From Halostella salina (GTDB taxonomy: Archaea; Halobacteriota; Halobacteria; Halobacteriales; Natronoarchaeaceae): a DNA stretch of 64,000 nt. The stretch is from NCBI RefSeq assembly GCF_003675855.1, contig NZ_RCIH01000007.1, positions 62,001 to 126,000 on the forward strand, written 5' to 3'. Numbering within the stretch: position 1 is the first letter of the stretch; every line of letters starts with the position of its first letter. The notes under the pieces are model-generated. The model saw only the letters and a program-made list of their open reading frames with translations. It was not told where the DNA came from and ran no database searches. Positions 50,684-58,963 of this stretch are shown one piece after another. Position numbers and translations under genes: made by a program.

Positions 50684-53600
50684 GTTTCACACTCCGAGTA
50701 GTATCCATTTTGGGTACAGGGGAGTTCGTCGTCTGCCGTGACGCTGTCAAGGATCGTTTCCGTAGAGACGACGCCGGGTCCAGTGTACTCGTTTGAGAAC
50801 GTAGCGATGTGTTCTCGGCGAGTTTTCTCCCCGTTCAGTTGTGTATACATCTTCACTATGTCGCCACTGACAGTGGCTGTGGTTTCGACGATCCGCTCGG
50901 GATCCTCGTACTGGTCGACGGTGATCCGCCGGACCGAAGTCTGTTTGCTCAGTATCCATCGTTTCGATTGCCGGGTACCGCCGAGTCGATAGTCTTTGTC
51001 CCTGCTGGCGATTTCCTTGGCAACGGCTCTGTTCGTGAGCACGTCGTACTGCTGCCATTGGTACTCCGCCTGCTGCGTCTGCACCCGGCGCATTGCTAGG
51101 TACTCGACTACCTCAACCGATTCCTCCGTCTCATACTCGTACTGATACTGAGTCTCGTACTCAGCTGGTGAGACACGGGTCTCCCGGGTAGCAACCTGTG
51201 AATGTGAAGGGTCACGTGGGCGTGAACTCCAGTACGAGTGGCTTACTCGTTTCGTGTACGTTTCCTCCGTTTTAACCGTCCTCGTAACCGAGCGCGTTCC
51301 GTCGCCAATGATTTTCGGAACTTCGATCGTTCGCGTTTCGGTAACGGTTCGGGTTCGCTGGACCGACGTGGAGTAGACGTACTTCCGTTCGGTCTGATAC
51401 TCCGGAGAGTCAGTCTGTATCCGTCGTGATTGGCCGGTGTATTCGCCGCTGCCACCGTGACTATCCCGCCACTCGGTTTCAGTGTAGGTTCGCGTCTCCT
51501 GGCTGAACTGTCTCCCAGCCCGCTTCCATTCGTCGTTCCGATCCGTCAGTCGATTTCGTGCGATCTTCGCACTGAACTCGCGTGTTTGCTCCTCATATTT
51601 CGGCTCCTGTACCTGCACCCGTTTTTCAACGACGTACTCGGTGCCGTGGGTGTCCGTTCTGTCGAGCCGATATCCGTTGTCGAGTAACTCGTCCCGGCGC
51701 TCGGCTGACATCACCTGTCGCCGTGTGCGGTATGGGATCTCGGCGATATACATCCGATCGTCGACCGAGAGATTCGTTCGTCGAACCGCTCCAGTACTAA
51801 AGACCGGACTTTCCGTCGTCAATCGGCTCGACTTGCGTGTCGTTTCCGGATGGACTTTGTTGTATAACGTTACTTCCGGAGACGATTGACCGTCCGTGAA
51901 CGATCCGGCCTCGGCTTCGACCGTTACGACGAACTGTTCACCGCTCTTATCAATATCCGGACTGATTTTCTCTTCCCGCTCTTCGATGAAATTCGATTCG
52001 ACCGCCACGACATCAGCGCCGTGAGACGGGGTTACATCGATACCATGGTCTTCATGGAATGTGACCTTCGTGAAATGGAACCGTTCGGTGTAGAGTTTAA
52101 ATTGTACGGTGTCCGTAGCATTGTACGGACCTTCGGTCGTCTCCTCGATCTTTGCTACACTCGGGGTGTAGTAATTTTGGAACGAACTGGGTATTTTACT
52201 CTGTAGGTCGTGCCCGTCTCTAACTGTGAGGTTGGCTCCCATGAACGAGTCGAATTTGCCAATACCTTCGATTCCGGTCCCATGTGCACCTTTTCCCCAT
52301 TCGAACTCAAGTTCCGTTCCGTCAGGATCGAACGAATCGCGTGCGTCAACGAGCATCCCGTGATGCCTGACCTCATTATACTTGCCGCCGTGGGTGATGT
52401 CGATTCGGATTTCCGGTGGGCTGGGTGTGATGTTAAATCTTGCATTTTTTGCGTTCTGATCTATACTCGTTTTTTCTATATCATCTGATTCGATAGTGGA
52501 AGTTGTTTTATAAGAATTGGGAGAAGGACCAGCCCAATACGTATGTACGATCAGTCTATCTTGGGCAGTATCATATTCGGTGTGGCGCCCGAATCCATCA
52601 TTGTCTACTTCTTCTAGATCATTTTTAACTGGATGAGTCTCCACCGACACATCACTCGGCTCCAAACCGTCGAGGTCGACTTCCACAACGTGATGGGCAG
52701 CATACCGGCTCGCGTCGATGCGCTCGTGATACGAGTCGACAGGACCGTTGATAAATTCGGCTCTGACGATCTCCGGTTCGGCGACCGGCGTCACCGACTG
52801 GGTGGTAGTCGAACGCTGGTTCCGTGCATCGATCGCTGTGACGGTGACGTTGTTGACGGCACCGAGCGAGACGTTTTCGGTGAGGAATCCGAGCGTTCGC
52901 TCGCTTACATCACCCGTCCGGAACTGGTCGGACGCGTCCCACGCCGCGACCGTCTCGCCGTTGACTGCCACCCGGAGACGTTCGAGGTTGCCGTTCGGGT
53001 CAGTCGCGGTGACGGCCCCTGAGAGCGTGCTCCCGTTGTCGATCCGCCGGAACTCCGCGGTCGGGCGAGCGTCGACGGTCACCCGGTTCGTTCCATCGGC
53101 GAACGTCGCCGTGCGCTCGCGACCGTCCATATAGGTGAGAACCGCAACCAGAGTGTGCCGGCCGGGATCCCAGGAGACGGTCTGGTCGACACCAGTTCCC
53201 GCTGGCTCGCCGTTACGGAACCAACGGACTTGCGCCACCTGCCCCGTCGGCTGACGCGTGTCGACCGTGTACTGCTCTCGGAACGGCGCGGAACCCGTGA
53301 CGGTTTGCTCGCCGGTCAACGTCGGCTCGAGGGCCGGTGCGGAGTCGTCGGGTCCGGTCGGGTCGTCTCCGGAAGGGTCCGACGGATCCGGTGTCGGCGG
53401 TAACGGACGGGTAACTGTCGTCGAAACGGTCTCCGAGTCCCGCTGGTCCTCGGTGTCGAGGACGACCGCTTCGACCGTGTGGTCGCCACGGGTGTCGAAC
53501 GTCCGTGTCATGGTGACGGTGTCGGTGTCGGGAGCGACAGGGCTCTCTTCGACGACCGTCCCGTCGACCCGCCAGCGAACGCGATCCAGCGGGGCGCCAC

Positions 53601-54039
53601 CGCGTCGAACGTCGGCGGTGTAGGTCGCCGTCGAGTCCGTATCGACGCTTTCCGTACCGGTCACGTCGACTCTCGGCGGGTCGCCCGGAGTAACGTTCAC
53701 GTACAGCGTGTCGTTCCTCGACGCGCCGTCGTCGTCGGTGACGGTCACGCGTACGGTGTACGTGCCGGTGGTCGTCGGCCTGAACGCCGTGCGTCCGCAA
53801 CTGCGACAGTCGGGTGTGATCGTGCTTCCGTTCGGTGTCGTGATCTGCCAGCTGTACGCCGAGATGTTACCGTCGGGATCGCGTGATCCGGTCGCGTCGA
53901 GCAACACGGTCGACCCGAGCGACACGGTCTGGTCAAGCCCCGCGTCGGCGAGTGGCGGCTCGTTATCGACCGAGACGCCCGCCAGCGGGCCGCTCACAGC
54001 GACCGACACCACGAGTAGAGCGATAGCCAGTTCCTTCAT
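50680..54039 (-). CDS. Large secreted PKD-domain protein with novel repeated C-terminal region
   Basis: The 1119-residue protein has a signal peptide (ELAIALLVVSVAVSGPLAGV). Residues about 28-120 form a PKD domain (PLADAGLDQTVSLGSTVLLD, SRDPDGNISAYSWQI); two more Ig/PKD-like domains lie at about 125-220 and 245-330. The part after residue about 450 matches no family I recognise. Residues about 790-1010 are Tyr/Glu/Arg/Thr-rich and repeat a unit with motifs such as RRIQTDSPEYQTERKYVY and RETRVSPAEYETQYQYEY. No C-terminal anchor is seen. The gene switches from about 65% GC (first 1.3 kb) to about 45% (rest). The TATA box is at 54070-54082. Confidence 0.8.
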   Translation of the reverse strand: MKELAIALLVVSVAVSGPLAGVSVDNEPPLADAGLDQTVSLGSTVLLDATGSRDPDGNISAYSWQITTPNGSTITPDCRSCGRTAFRPTTTGTYTVRVTVTDDDGASRNDTLYVNVTPGDPPRVDVTGTESVDTDSTATYTADVRRGGAPLDRVRWRVDGTVVEESPVAPDTDTVTMTRTFDTRGDHTVEAVVLDTEDQRDSETVSTTVTRPLPPTPDPSDPSGDDPTGPDDSAPALEPTLTGEQTVTGSAPFREQYTVDTRQPTGQVAQVRWFRNGEPAGTGVDQTVSWDPGRHTLVAVLTYMDGRERTATFADGTNRVTVDARPTAEFRRIDNGSTLSGAVTATDPNGNLERLRVAVNGETVAAWDASDQFRTGDVSERTLGFLTENVSLGAVNNVTVTAIDARNQRSTTTQSVTPVAEPEIVRAEFINGPVDSYHERIDASRYAAHHVVEVDLDGLEPSDVSVETHPVKNDLEEVDNDGFGRHTEYDTAQDRLIVHTYWAGPSPNSYKTTSTIESDDIEKTSIDQNAKNARFNITPSPPEIRIDITHGGKYNEVRHHGMLVDARDSFDPDGTELEFEWGKGAHGTGIEGIGKFDSFMGANLTVRDGHDLQSKIPSSFQNYYTPSVAKIEETTEGPYNATDTVQFKLYTERFHFTKVTFHEDHGIDVTPSHGADVVAVESNFIEEREEKISPDIDKSGEQFVVTVEAEAGSFTDGQSSPEVTLYNKVHPETTRKSSRLTTESPVFSTGAVRRTNLSVDDRMYIAEIPYRTRRQVMSAERRDELLDNGYRLDRTDTHGTEYVVEKRVQVQEPKYEEQTREFSAKIARNRLTDRNDEWKRAGRQFSQETRTYTETEWRDSHGGSGEYTGQSRRIQTDSPEYQTERKYVYSTSVQRTRTVTETRTIEVPKIIGDGTRSVTRTVKTEETYTKRVSHSYWSSRPRDPSHSQVATRETRVSPAEYETQYQYEYETEESVEVVEYLAMRRVQTQQAEYQWQQYDVLTNRAVAKEIASRDKDYRLGGTRQSKRWILSKQTSVRRITVDQYEDPERIVETTATVSGDIVKMYTQLNGEKTRREHIATFSNEYTGPGVVSTETILDSVTADDELPCTQNGYYSECET

Positions 54040-54069
54040 TCGTTCCGCAATTAGTTACTCGGATTAATA

Positions 54070-54082
54070 GTTTATAAATATA
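54070..54082 (-). promoter_or_regulatory. TATA-type promoter of the PKD-protein operon
   Basis: TATATTTATAAAC on the minus strand lies 31 to 43 bases upstream of the ATG at 54039. It is embedded in an AT-rich stretch that also includes TATTAATCC, and is the only promoter-like element for the two-gene operon. Confidence 0.6.
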
Positions 54083-54167
54083 GTGATCAGGAAGAATGTT
54101 TCTCCAGGATGGGAGAATACAACACCGGGCCGAACTGACTGTAACCGGTAGCCGACAGCCCAAGAGG

Positions 54168-54548
54168 CTATTCGATCCGGTGGAAGATCTCGACCTCGTA
54201 CCCGTCCGGGTCCTCGACGAACGCGGCGCGGGCGTTTGCCGCGTCGATCGTCAGCGGACCCTTCAGAACCTCGCAGTCGGTTCGCTCGACCAGGCGGTCG
54301 AGCGTCGCGTCGGCGTCGTCGACGAGGACCGCGAGGTGGACGATACCGTCCGGTTCGACCGTACCGTCGTCGTCAGGGTCGTGGACGAACTGGATCTCGG
54401 TGTCGAGTTCGTCGCCGGTGACGTAGTAGTTGTGAACGCCGTCGTCGGTGTGGAAGTCCCAGGCGTGTTTCAGGCCGAGTCCGTCCTCGTAGAACGCTTT
54501 CGTGGCTTCCAAGTCCGACACCTGTACCGCGGTGTGCTGGATCTCCAT
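54168..54548 (-). CDS. VOC (glyoxalase/dioxygenase) superfamily protein
   Basis: The 126-residue protein has the vicinal oxygen chelate fold: IQHTAVQVSDLEATKAFYED at the start with the first His, GIVHLAVLVDDADATLDRL in the middle with the second, and FVEDPDGYEVEIFHRIE at the end with Glu. These provide metal-binding positions of lactoylglutathione lyase-like enzymes. The actual reaction cannot be determined. It lies 54 bases from the isochorismatase-type gene on the same strand. Confidence 0.93.
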   Translation of the reverse strand: MEIQHTAVQVSDLEATKAFYEDGLGLKHAWDFHTDDGVHNYYVTGDELDTEIQFVHDPDDDGTVEPDGIVHLAVLVDDADATLDRLVERTDCEVLKGPLTIDAANARAAFVEDPDGYEVEIFHRIE

Positions 54549-54602
54549 GCAGTGGAATGCACGGGGCGGGGAATAAATCGTTCCGTGGCGGTACCGCGGC
54601 CG

Positions 54603-55178
54603 TTAGCGGGAGTCGACCGACACGGCGTCGACGACGGCGTCGGTGTCCACGACCGTCGCGAACTCGCCGTTCAGGTGGGCCAGCGCCGTGCGGTGAACGG
54701 TTTCCGGCCCAAACATCTCACCGTCGAGCGAACGGTCGAACGCGGCCGTCGCGTCCCGGACCAGCGCCACGTCGAACCCGCGGTTCTCGGCCATCCGGGT
54801 CGTCGTCGAGACGCAGTGGTCGGTCGTCAGCCCGCAGACGACCAGGGTTCCGTAGTCGTGTTCGTGGAGCCACGAGGCCAGGTCGGTGTCGACGAACGCG
54901 CCGTTGACGCGCTTGACGAACTCGGTCTCGTCGTCGCGCGGTTCGAGACCGGGTTTGAACCGGAACCCGGGTTCGCCGCGGCGGAGCGGCGACCCCGATT
55001 CAGTCGAATCGTGCCGGACGTGGACGACCGGCAGGTCGCGGTCCCGCCAGGCATCGAGGAGTCGCTCTGCCTGCCGTTCGGCGTCCGGGTTGTTGCGCTC
55101 GCCCCATCCCGACTCGTCGAAGCCGCGCTGGAAATCGACGAGCAGGAGGACGGGGTCCTCGTCCGGATCGAGCGTCAT
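54603..55178 (-). CDS. Isochorismatase-like cysteine hydrolase
   Basis: The 191-residue protein has the catalytic triad context: Asp in [13 protein letters not shown], Lys in [13 protein letters not shown], and Cys in [20 protein letters not shown]. It belongs with nicotinamidase/isochorismatase enzymes. Which amide or ester it hydrolyses is unknown. It overlaps the YqcI/YcgG gene by four bases (ATGA, 55175-55178), so the two are translationally coupled and probably work together. Confidence 0.93.
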   Translation of the reverse strand: MTLDPDEDPVLLLVDFQRGFDESGWGERNNPDAERQAERLLDAWRDRDLPVVHVRHDSTESGSPLRRGEPGFRFKPGLEPRDDETEFVKRVNGAFVDTDLASWLHEHDYGTLVVCGLTTDHCVSTTTRMAENRGFDVALVRDATAAFDRSLDGEMFGPETVHRTALAHLNGEFATVVDTDAVVDAVSVDSR

Positions 55179-56017
55179 CGGCTCCCGTTGGCTGCGGTCG
55201 TTGCTCCGTCCGGGCGGTCAGGGTCGAGCAGCAAGTCGGACTTCGGATGCTCCCGTGAGACCGCGATGGGACACTCGTCGGGTGCCTGGTCGTCGTCCGC
55301 CGACAGCATGTACTGGGGCCACTCCCGGTCGCCCTCGACGCCCCAGTCGCCGAGGTCGGCGTGCGGACAGACGCCGTCGTAGCCTTCGAGTCGGTCCTGG
55401 ATCACGTCCCGGGCCTGCTGGCCCGCCTCGGTGTCGCCGGTCACGCCGAGGTCCTCGAACAGCGCTCGCGGCTGGAACGTGATCTCCAGCCCGACCGGGC
55501 AGTACCGGCTCTTGCGCGTCCCGTAGAACGGAGCGCGGCAGGTCGGGAAGATCGGCTCGCCGGCGAAGCAGAACTCCCAGTACGGGTCGTCGGGGTCCGT
55601 CGGGATGTCCTCGGGCCACGGCTCCGGGTCGTGGACGTGGAGGAACTGGAGGACGTGCCAGAGCCGCTCGTGGTACTCGGCCTCCGAGAGCTGCCGTTCG
55701 GGCGGCCTGAAGAACGTGACCAGCGACGCTCGCTCGCTGTGGTCGCGGTACGTGCCGAGATACGTCCGGAGCGTCCGGGCGAGGTCGAGCAAGGCGTCCT
55801 TGTCCGTCATTGAGGGAACCGCCGTGTACAGCGGGTCGCCGTTCTCGACCGACTCCGCCCCGAAGAAACAGGGAAACGGCGTCCCGTTTCGCTCGCCGAG
55901 CAGTCCGTCACGGAAGGAGTTCCAGTGGTCGGCGACCCAGTCGGGTGCCGCGCCGGCTTCGACCCGTTCGGCGACGGTCGCCTGGTCCTGCAGACCACCG
56001 ACGATGTGGTCCGTCAT
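55175..56017 (-). CDS. YqcI/YcgG family protein (GntA-like heme protein)
   Basis: The 280-residue protein has the family blocks [58 protein letters not shown] and [20 protein letters not shown]. GntA of guanitoxin biosynthesis is a heme-dependent N-hydroxylase of this family; assignment of that chemistry here is inference. I prefer the ATG at 56017 over a TTG two codons upstream. It is the first gene of a coupled pair with the isochorismatase-like hydrolase. Confidence 0.82.
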   Translation of the reverse strand: MTDHIVGGLQDQATVAERVEAGAAPDWVADHWNSFRDGLLGERNGTPFPCFFGAESVENGDPLYTAVPSMTDKDALLDLARTLRTYLGTYRDHSERASLVTFFRPPERQLSEAEYHERLWHVLQFLHVHDPEPWPEDIPTDPDDPYWEFCFAGEPIFPTCRAPFYGTRKSRYCPVGLEITFQPRALFEDLGVTGDTEAGQQARDVIQDRLEGYDGVCPHADLGDWGVEGDREWPQYMLSADDDQAPDECPIAVSREHPKSDLLLDPDRPDGATTAANGSR

Positions 56018-56044
56018 AGCCAAGAGAACGGGCGCTACTCGTTT

Positions 56045-56527
56045 TTATCCATCGCTTTCGGCGGCGTGCGCCGACGGCTCGACGTGGTCGCCCACGCCGA
56101 TCGACCCGCCGTCGACGATGCGACACCGCAGCCCGCCCCGGTGGACGAGCGCCTCGCGGACGCCCTGTTTCTCCAGGTGGCGCTCCAGATACGAACACGG
56201 CTCGCACAGTTCGGTGCCGAGACACACCGCGTCGCCGACGCGGAAGCGTCGGTCGACGAAGTGGTTGAGCCGAACGCCCTCGGTGGTGACGTTTCGGCGG
56301 TGAACGCCGGACGCGAGTTCGATATCGTAGTCCCGCTCGACGGCGGCGAGCGCCTCGCTTTCGATGAGCGTCAGGTCGCCCCCGTCCCGGTCGGCGAACG
56401 TGCCGTCGGCGTCGAAATACCGGTCCCCGCGGAGTCCGGCGTCTGCGACCGCCTCGACTTCCTCGACCGGTTCCGGCGGGGCCCCCTGTTCCGGCGCGAC
56501 GTGGATGGCGCGAACGCGACCGTTCAT
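56045..56527 (-). CDS. MOSC domain protein
   Basis: The 160-residue protein has VADAGLRGDRYFDADGTF near the start, then DLTLIESEALAAVERDYDI, RRNVTTEGVRLNHFVDRRF, and the conserved Cys region CEPCSYLERHLEKQGVREAL. MOSC domains carry sulfur on a Cys for molybdenum-cofactor sulfuration or related detoxification; here the domain is stand-alone. It precedes the YqcI/YcgG gene on the same strand, 27 bases away, and could be in the same unit. Confidence 0.9.
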   Translation of the reverse strand: MNGRVRAIHVAPEQGAPPEPVEEVEAVADAGLRGDRYFDADGTFADRDGGDLTLIESEALAAVERDYDIELASGVHRRNVTTEGVRLNHFVDRRFRVGDAVCLGTELCEPCSYLERHLEKQGVREALVHRGGLRCRIVDGGSIGVGDHVEPSAHAAESDG

Positions 56528-56581
56528 ACGGACGACTGTGGGCGGAGCGGTATAAATCGGTGTGGCCGGCGACCACGCCCG

Positions 56582-56613
56582 GTTGCGGACGCTTTTGTAC
56601 CTGCGTCCGCAAC
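56582..56613. repeat. Perfect 11-bp hairpin upstream of the MOSC gene
   Basis: GTTGCGGACGC and GCGTCCGCAAC form a perfect inverted repeat with a 10-base loop. It lies 55 bases upstream of the MOSC start, in a 313-base region with no convincing gene between divergent transcripts. Its role could be regulatory or an RNA hairpin. Confidence 0.5.
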
Positions 56614-56698
56614 GGACGCCCGGTGGCGATGAAGACAGTTACCCCCACCGAGCCCCTTGTGACGAGGTACTTCACCGAGCCACCACTCACTGCCTGCT

Positions 56699-56776
56699 AG
56701 TGTTTCTGCTCGCCAATTGCCGGTTGTCGCCAGTACCGGTGCGGGCGACTACCGGTCACCAGTGAGAAGAAACACT
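56699..56776. repeat. Imperfect 33-bp inverted repeat
   Basis: The arms 56699-56731 and 56744-56776 match at 25 of 33 positions as inverted repeats, with a 12-base spacer. Outer ends are AGTGTTTCT and AGAAACACT; inner ends read GTCGCC and GGCGAC. The structure lies 65 bases upstream of the D-2-hydroxyacid dehydrogenase. It resembles the remains of a small non-autonomous transposon or a long regulatory hairpin; no target-site duplication could be confirmed. Confidence 0.5.
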
Positions 56777-56840
56777 ATGAGGCGAAGTACGGTCCGTTTT
56801 CGGCGCAAGATTGAACGGCGGTTTCCGCGAAAGGTGTCGC

Positions 56841-57773
56841 ATGCAACTCCGTCGATTGGGGATCCACGAGTCGGTGAGCGCCATCTTCCCGCCGGACGAA
56901 CTCGCCAGCGAACTCTCCGCCCTCGACGCCGAGGTCGCAGTCGTCGGCGACGACCCCGACGAGTTCGCGGACTGCGACGCCGTCGTCACGTTCGCACACC
57001 GCGACGCGTACCTCGACGCCGTCGACTGGGTCCACTCCGTCCAGGCCGGCTACGACCGCTTTCCGCTGGAGGCGTTCGAGGCCCGCGGCGTCGCGCTGAC
57101 CAACAGCAGCGGCGTCCACTACGACAGCGTCGGCGAGACTGTGGCCGGCTACGTGCTCGCCTTCGCCCGCCGCCTGCACGACGCCGTCGACGCGCAGGGC
57201 CGCCAAGAGTGGGACCGGCCCGAGTGGCACGAACCGTTCACCGTCGCAGGGGAGTCGATCTGTGTCGTCGGGCTCGGGGCGCTCGGCCGTGGGATCGCGG
57301 ACCGCGCCGACGGCCTCGGGATGGACGTGACCGGCGTCAAGCGCACGCCCGAGGACGTGCCGGGCGTCCGCGAGGTGTATCCGAGCGACGAGTACCGGAC
57401 CGCCATCGCCGACGCCAAGTTCGTCGCGCTCGCGGTGCCGCTGACCGACGAGACCGAGGGCATGATCGGCGCTGCGGAGTTGGACGCGATGCGGGAGGAC
57501 GCGTACCTCCTGAACGTCGCCCGGGGCGACGTGGTCGACCAGTCGGCGCTCGTCGACGCGCTGCAGTCGGGGGATATCGCGGGCGCAGCGCTCGACGTGT
57601 TCGAGGCGGAACCGCTGCCCGAGGACTCGCCGCTGTGGGGGATGGACGAGGTCATCATCACGCCCCACATGGCCGGGTCGACGCGGGACTACCACCGGAA
57701 CGTCGCGGAACTGGTCCGGACGAACGTCGAACGGATCGCATCGGATGAGGAATTTCGAAACCGGGTCGTTTAG
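56841..57773 (+). CDS. D-2-hydroxyacid dehydrogenase
   Basis: The 310-residue protein starts at ATG 56841. It has the NAD-binding loop CVVGLGALGRGIADRAD, the catalytic Arg in LLNVARGDVVDQSALVD, the Glu in DVFEAEPLPEDSPLW and the His in IITPHMAGSTRDYHRN. These are the family catalytic residues. Substrate (glycerate, lactate, phosphoglycerate) is not fixed by the motifs. It is convergent with the nucleoside hydrolase; their stops overlap by four bases. Confidence 0.93.
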   Translation: MQLRRLGIHESVSAIFPPDELASELSALDAEVAVVGDDPDEFADCDAVVTFAHRDAYLDAVDWVHSVQAGYDRFPLEAFEARGVALTNSSGVHYDSVGETVAGYVLAFARRLHDAVDAQGRQEWDRPEWHEPFTVAGESICVVGLGALGRGIADRADGLGMDVTGVKRTPEDVPGVREVYPSDEYRTAIADAKFVALAVPLTDETEGMIGAAELDAMREDAYLLNVARGDVVDQSALVDALQSGDIAGAALDVFEAEPLPEDSPLWGMDEVIITPHMAGSTRDYHRNVAELVRTNVERIASDEEFRNRVV

Positions 57774-58684
57774 AGCGACTCCACGAGGTCCGCGACGACG
57801 GCCCGGAACGCCTCGACGTCAACATCTGTCGCTACGGCGGCGTTCGGCGTCTCCCTGTTCTCGGCCTCGTCGCGGGTGTCGGCGATGGTCGCGCCGCGGC
57901 TGGGGCCGTGGGAGGTGTCGACGGCCAGCGGGAGGTCCTCGAACTCCAGCACGTCGCCGACCATGTGTGCGCCGACGACGGCGTCGGGGACGGAGTAGCC
58001 GCCGTCGTGCATGAGCTTGTCCGGGTAGTTACACCACTCGCCGACGGTCGCCAGCGGCTCCGCGGCGGCGCGCCACGACTCGACGGTCTCCTCGGGGATG
58101 ATCGCCGGCTCCGTGACGCCGAGCCCGACCATCTTCGGGTCGGCGTCCTGCACCACCCGGTCGGCAGCGATGGGGTCGGCGAGCGCGTTGAACTCCGCGG
58201 CCGGCGTCGCGTTGCCGCTGGTCAGCGCCGCCCCGCCCATGAAGTAGAGGTCGCCGATCCGGTCCGCGAAGGTCGGATCGCGGGCCAGCGCGACGGCGAC
58301 GTTCGTCAGCGGCCCGACCGCCGCGACGGTAAGGTCGTCGCCGTACTCGCGGGCCGTCTCAAGCAGGAAGTCTGAGGCCTCGGCGTCGACCGGCTCCGCG
58401 GTCGGCTCCGGGAGGTCGCCGCGGATGCCGTCCGGACCGTGGACCCACTCCGCGTTCTCGTGCTCGTCGACGAGCGGGCGATGCGCGCCGCGGGCGACGG
58501 GCACGTCGGTCCGGTCCAGAAACTCCAGGATGGAGAGGGCGTTGTGCGTCGTCTTCTCGACGGTCGTGTTGCCTGCGACGGTGGTGAGACCCACCACGTC
58601 CCAGTCGTCCGCTTCGAGCAGCATCGCGAGCAGGAGAGCGTCGTCCGTGCCAGGGTCGACGTCCAGCAGAACTTTCTGCGCCAT
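57770..58684 (-). CDS. Nucleoside hydrolase
   Basis: The 304-residue protein has the calcium-binding Asp cluster DVDPGTDDALLLAML, GLTTVAGNTTVEKTTHNAL, LLETAREYGDDLTVAAVGPL and NALADPIAADRVV, which match the inosine-uridine nucleoside N-ribohydrolase family. It cleaves ribonucleosides to base and ribose for salvage; specificity cannot be read. It sits downstream of TFB on the same strand with a 279-base structured gap in between. Confidence 0.94.
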   Translation of the reverse strand: MAQKVLLDVDPGTDDALLLAMLLEADDWDVVGLTTVAGNTTVEKTTHNALSILEFLDRTDVPVARGAHRPLVDEHENAEWVHGPDGIRGDLPEPTAEPVDAEASDFLLETAREYGDDLTVAAVGPLTNVAVALARDPTFADRIGDLYFMGGAALTSGNATPAAEFNALADPIAADRVVQDADPKMVGLGVTEPAIIPEETVESWRAAAEPLATVGEWCNYPDKLMHDGGYSVPDAVVGAHMVGDVLEFEDLPLAVDTSHGPSRGATIADTRDEAENRETPNAAVATDVDVEAFRAVVADLVESL

Positions 58685-58755
58685 CTTTGCCGATTCGACG
58701 GTAGTTCACTTAAAACTGGCCGGTCGGCGACGAAGGTCCCGCCGACGCCCCTGTC

Positions 58756-58840
58756 CACCACCCAGCGGCCGGGACGGACCGCTCCGCCCTGCGGAGCGTG
58801 TCCGGACCCGGGGGAGGGCAGGCGGTCGGCGGTGGGTGGC
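58756..58840. other. Structured gene-free region between tfb and nucleoside hydrolase
   Basis: The 279-base gap 58685-58963 holds no convincing gene. It contains CGCTCCGC/GCGGAGCG (58780-58798, 3-base loop) extended by GGAC/GTCC with one bulged base, and a CCACCCA that can pair with TGGGTGG about 60 bases on. It could be a structured RNA or a palindromic element. Strand is undetermined. Confidence 0.35.
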
Positions 58841-58963
58841 GGGCCATGGCGGACTGCACGGGCGAGGCGCGAGCGCGTCGAGGGCGTTCGGGGCCGTGTC
58901 GGCGACGATAGCGACGGCTACTGAACCGCGACCGAACGCAAGAAGAGGGCCGAATCCGTCCGG

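Noticed and set aside
56629-56700. A 23-codon ORF (MKTVTPTEPLVTRYF...) before the 33-bp inverted repeat
   Set aside because: No ribosome-binding or promoter context and no family resemblance; its stop runs into the repeat. It may be a gene remnant, but the evidence is too thin to list.
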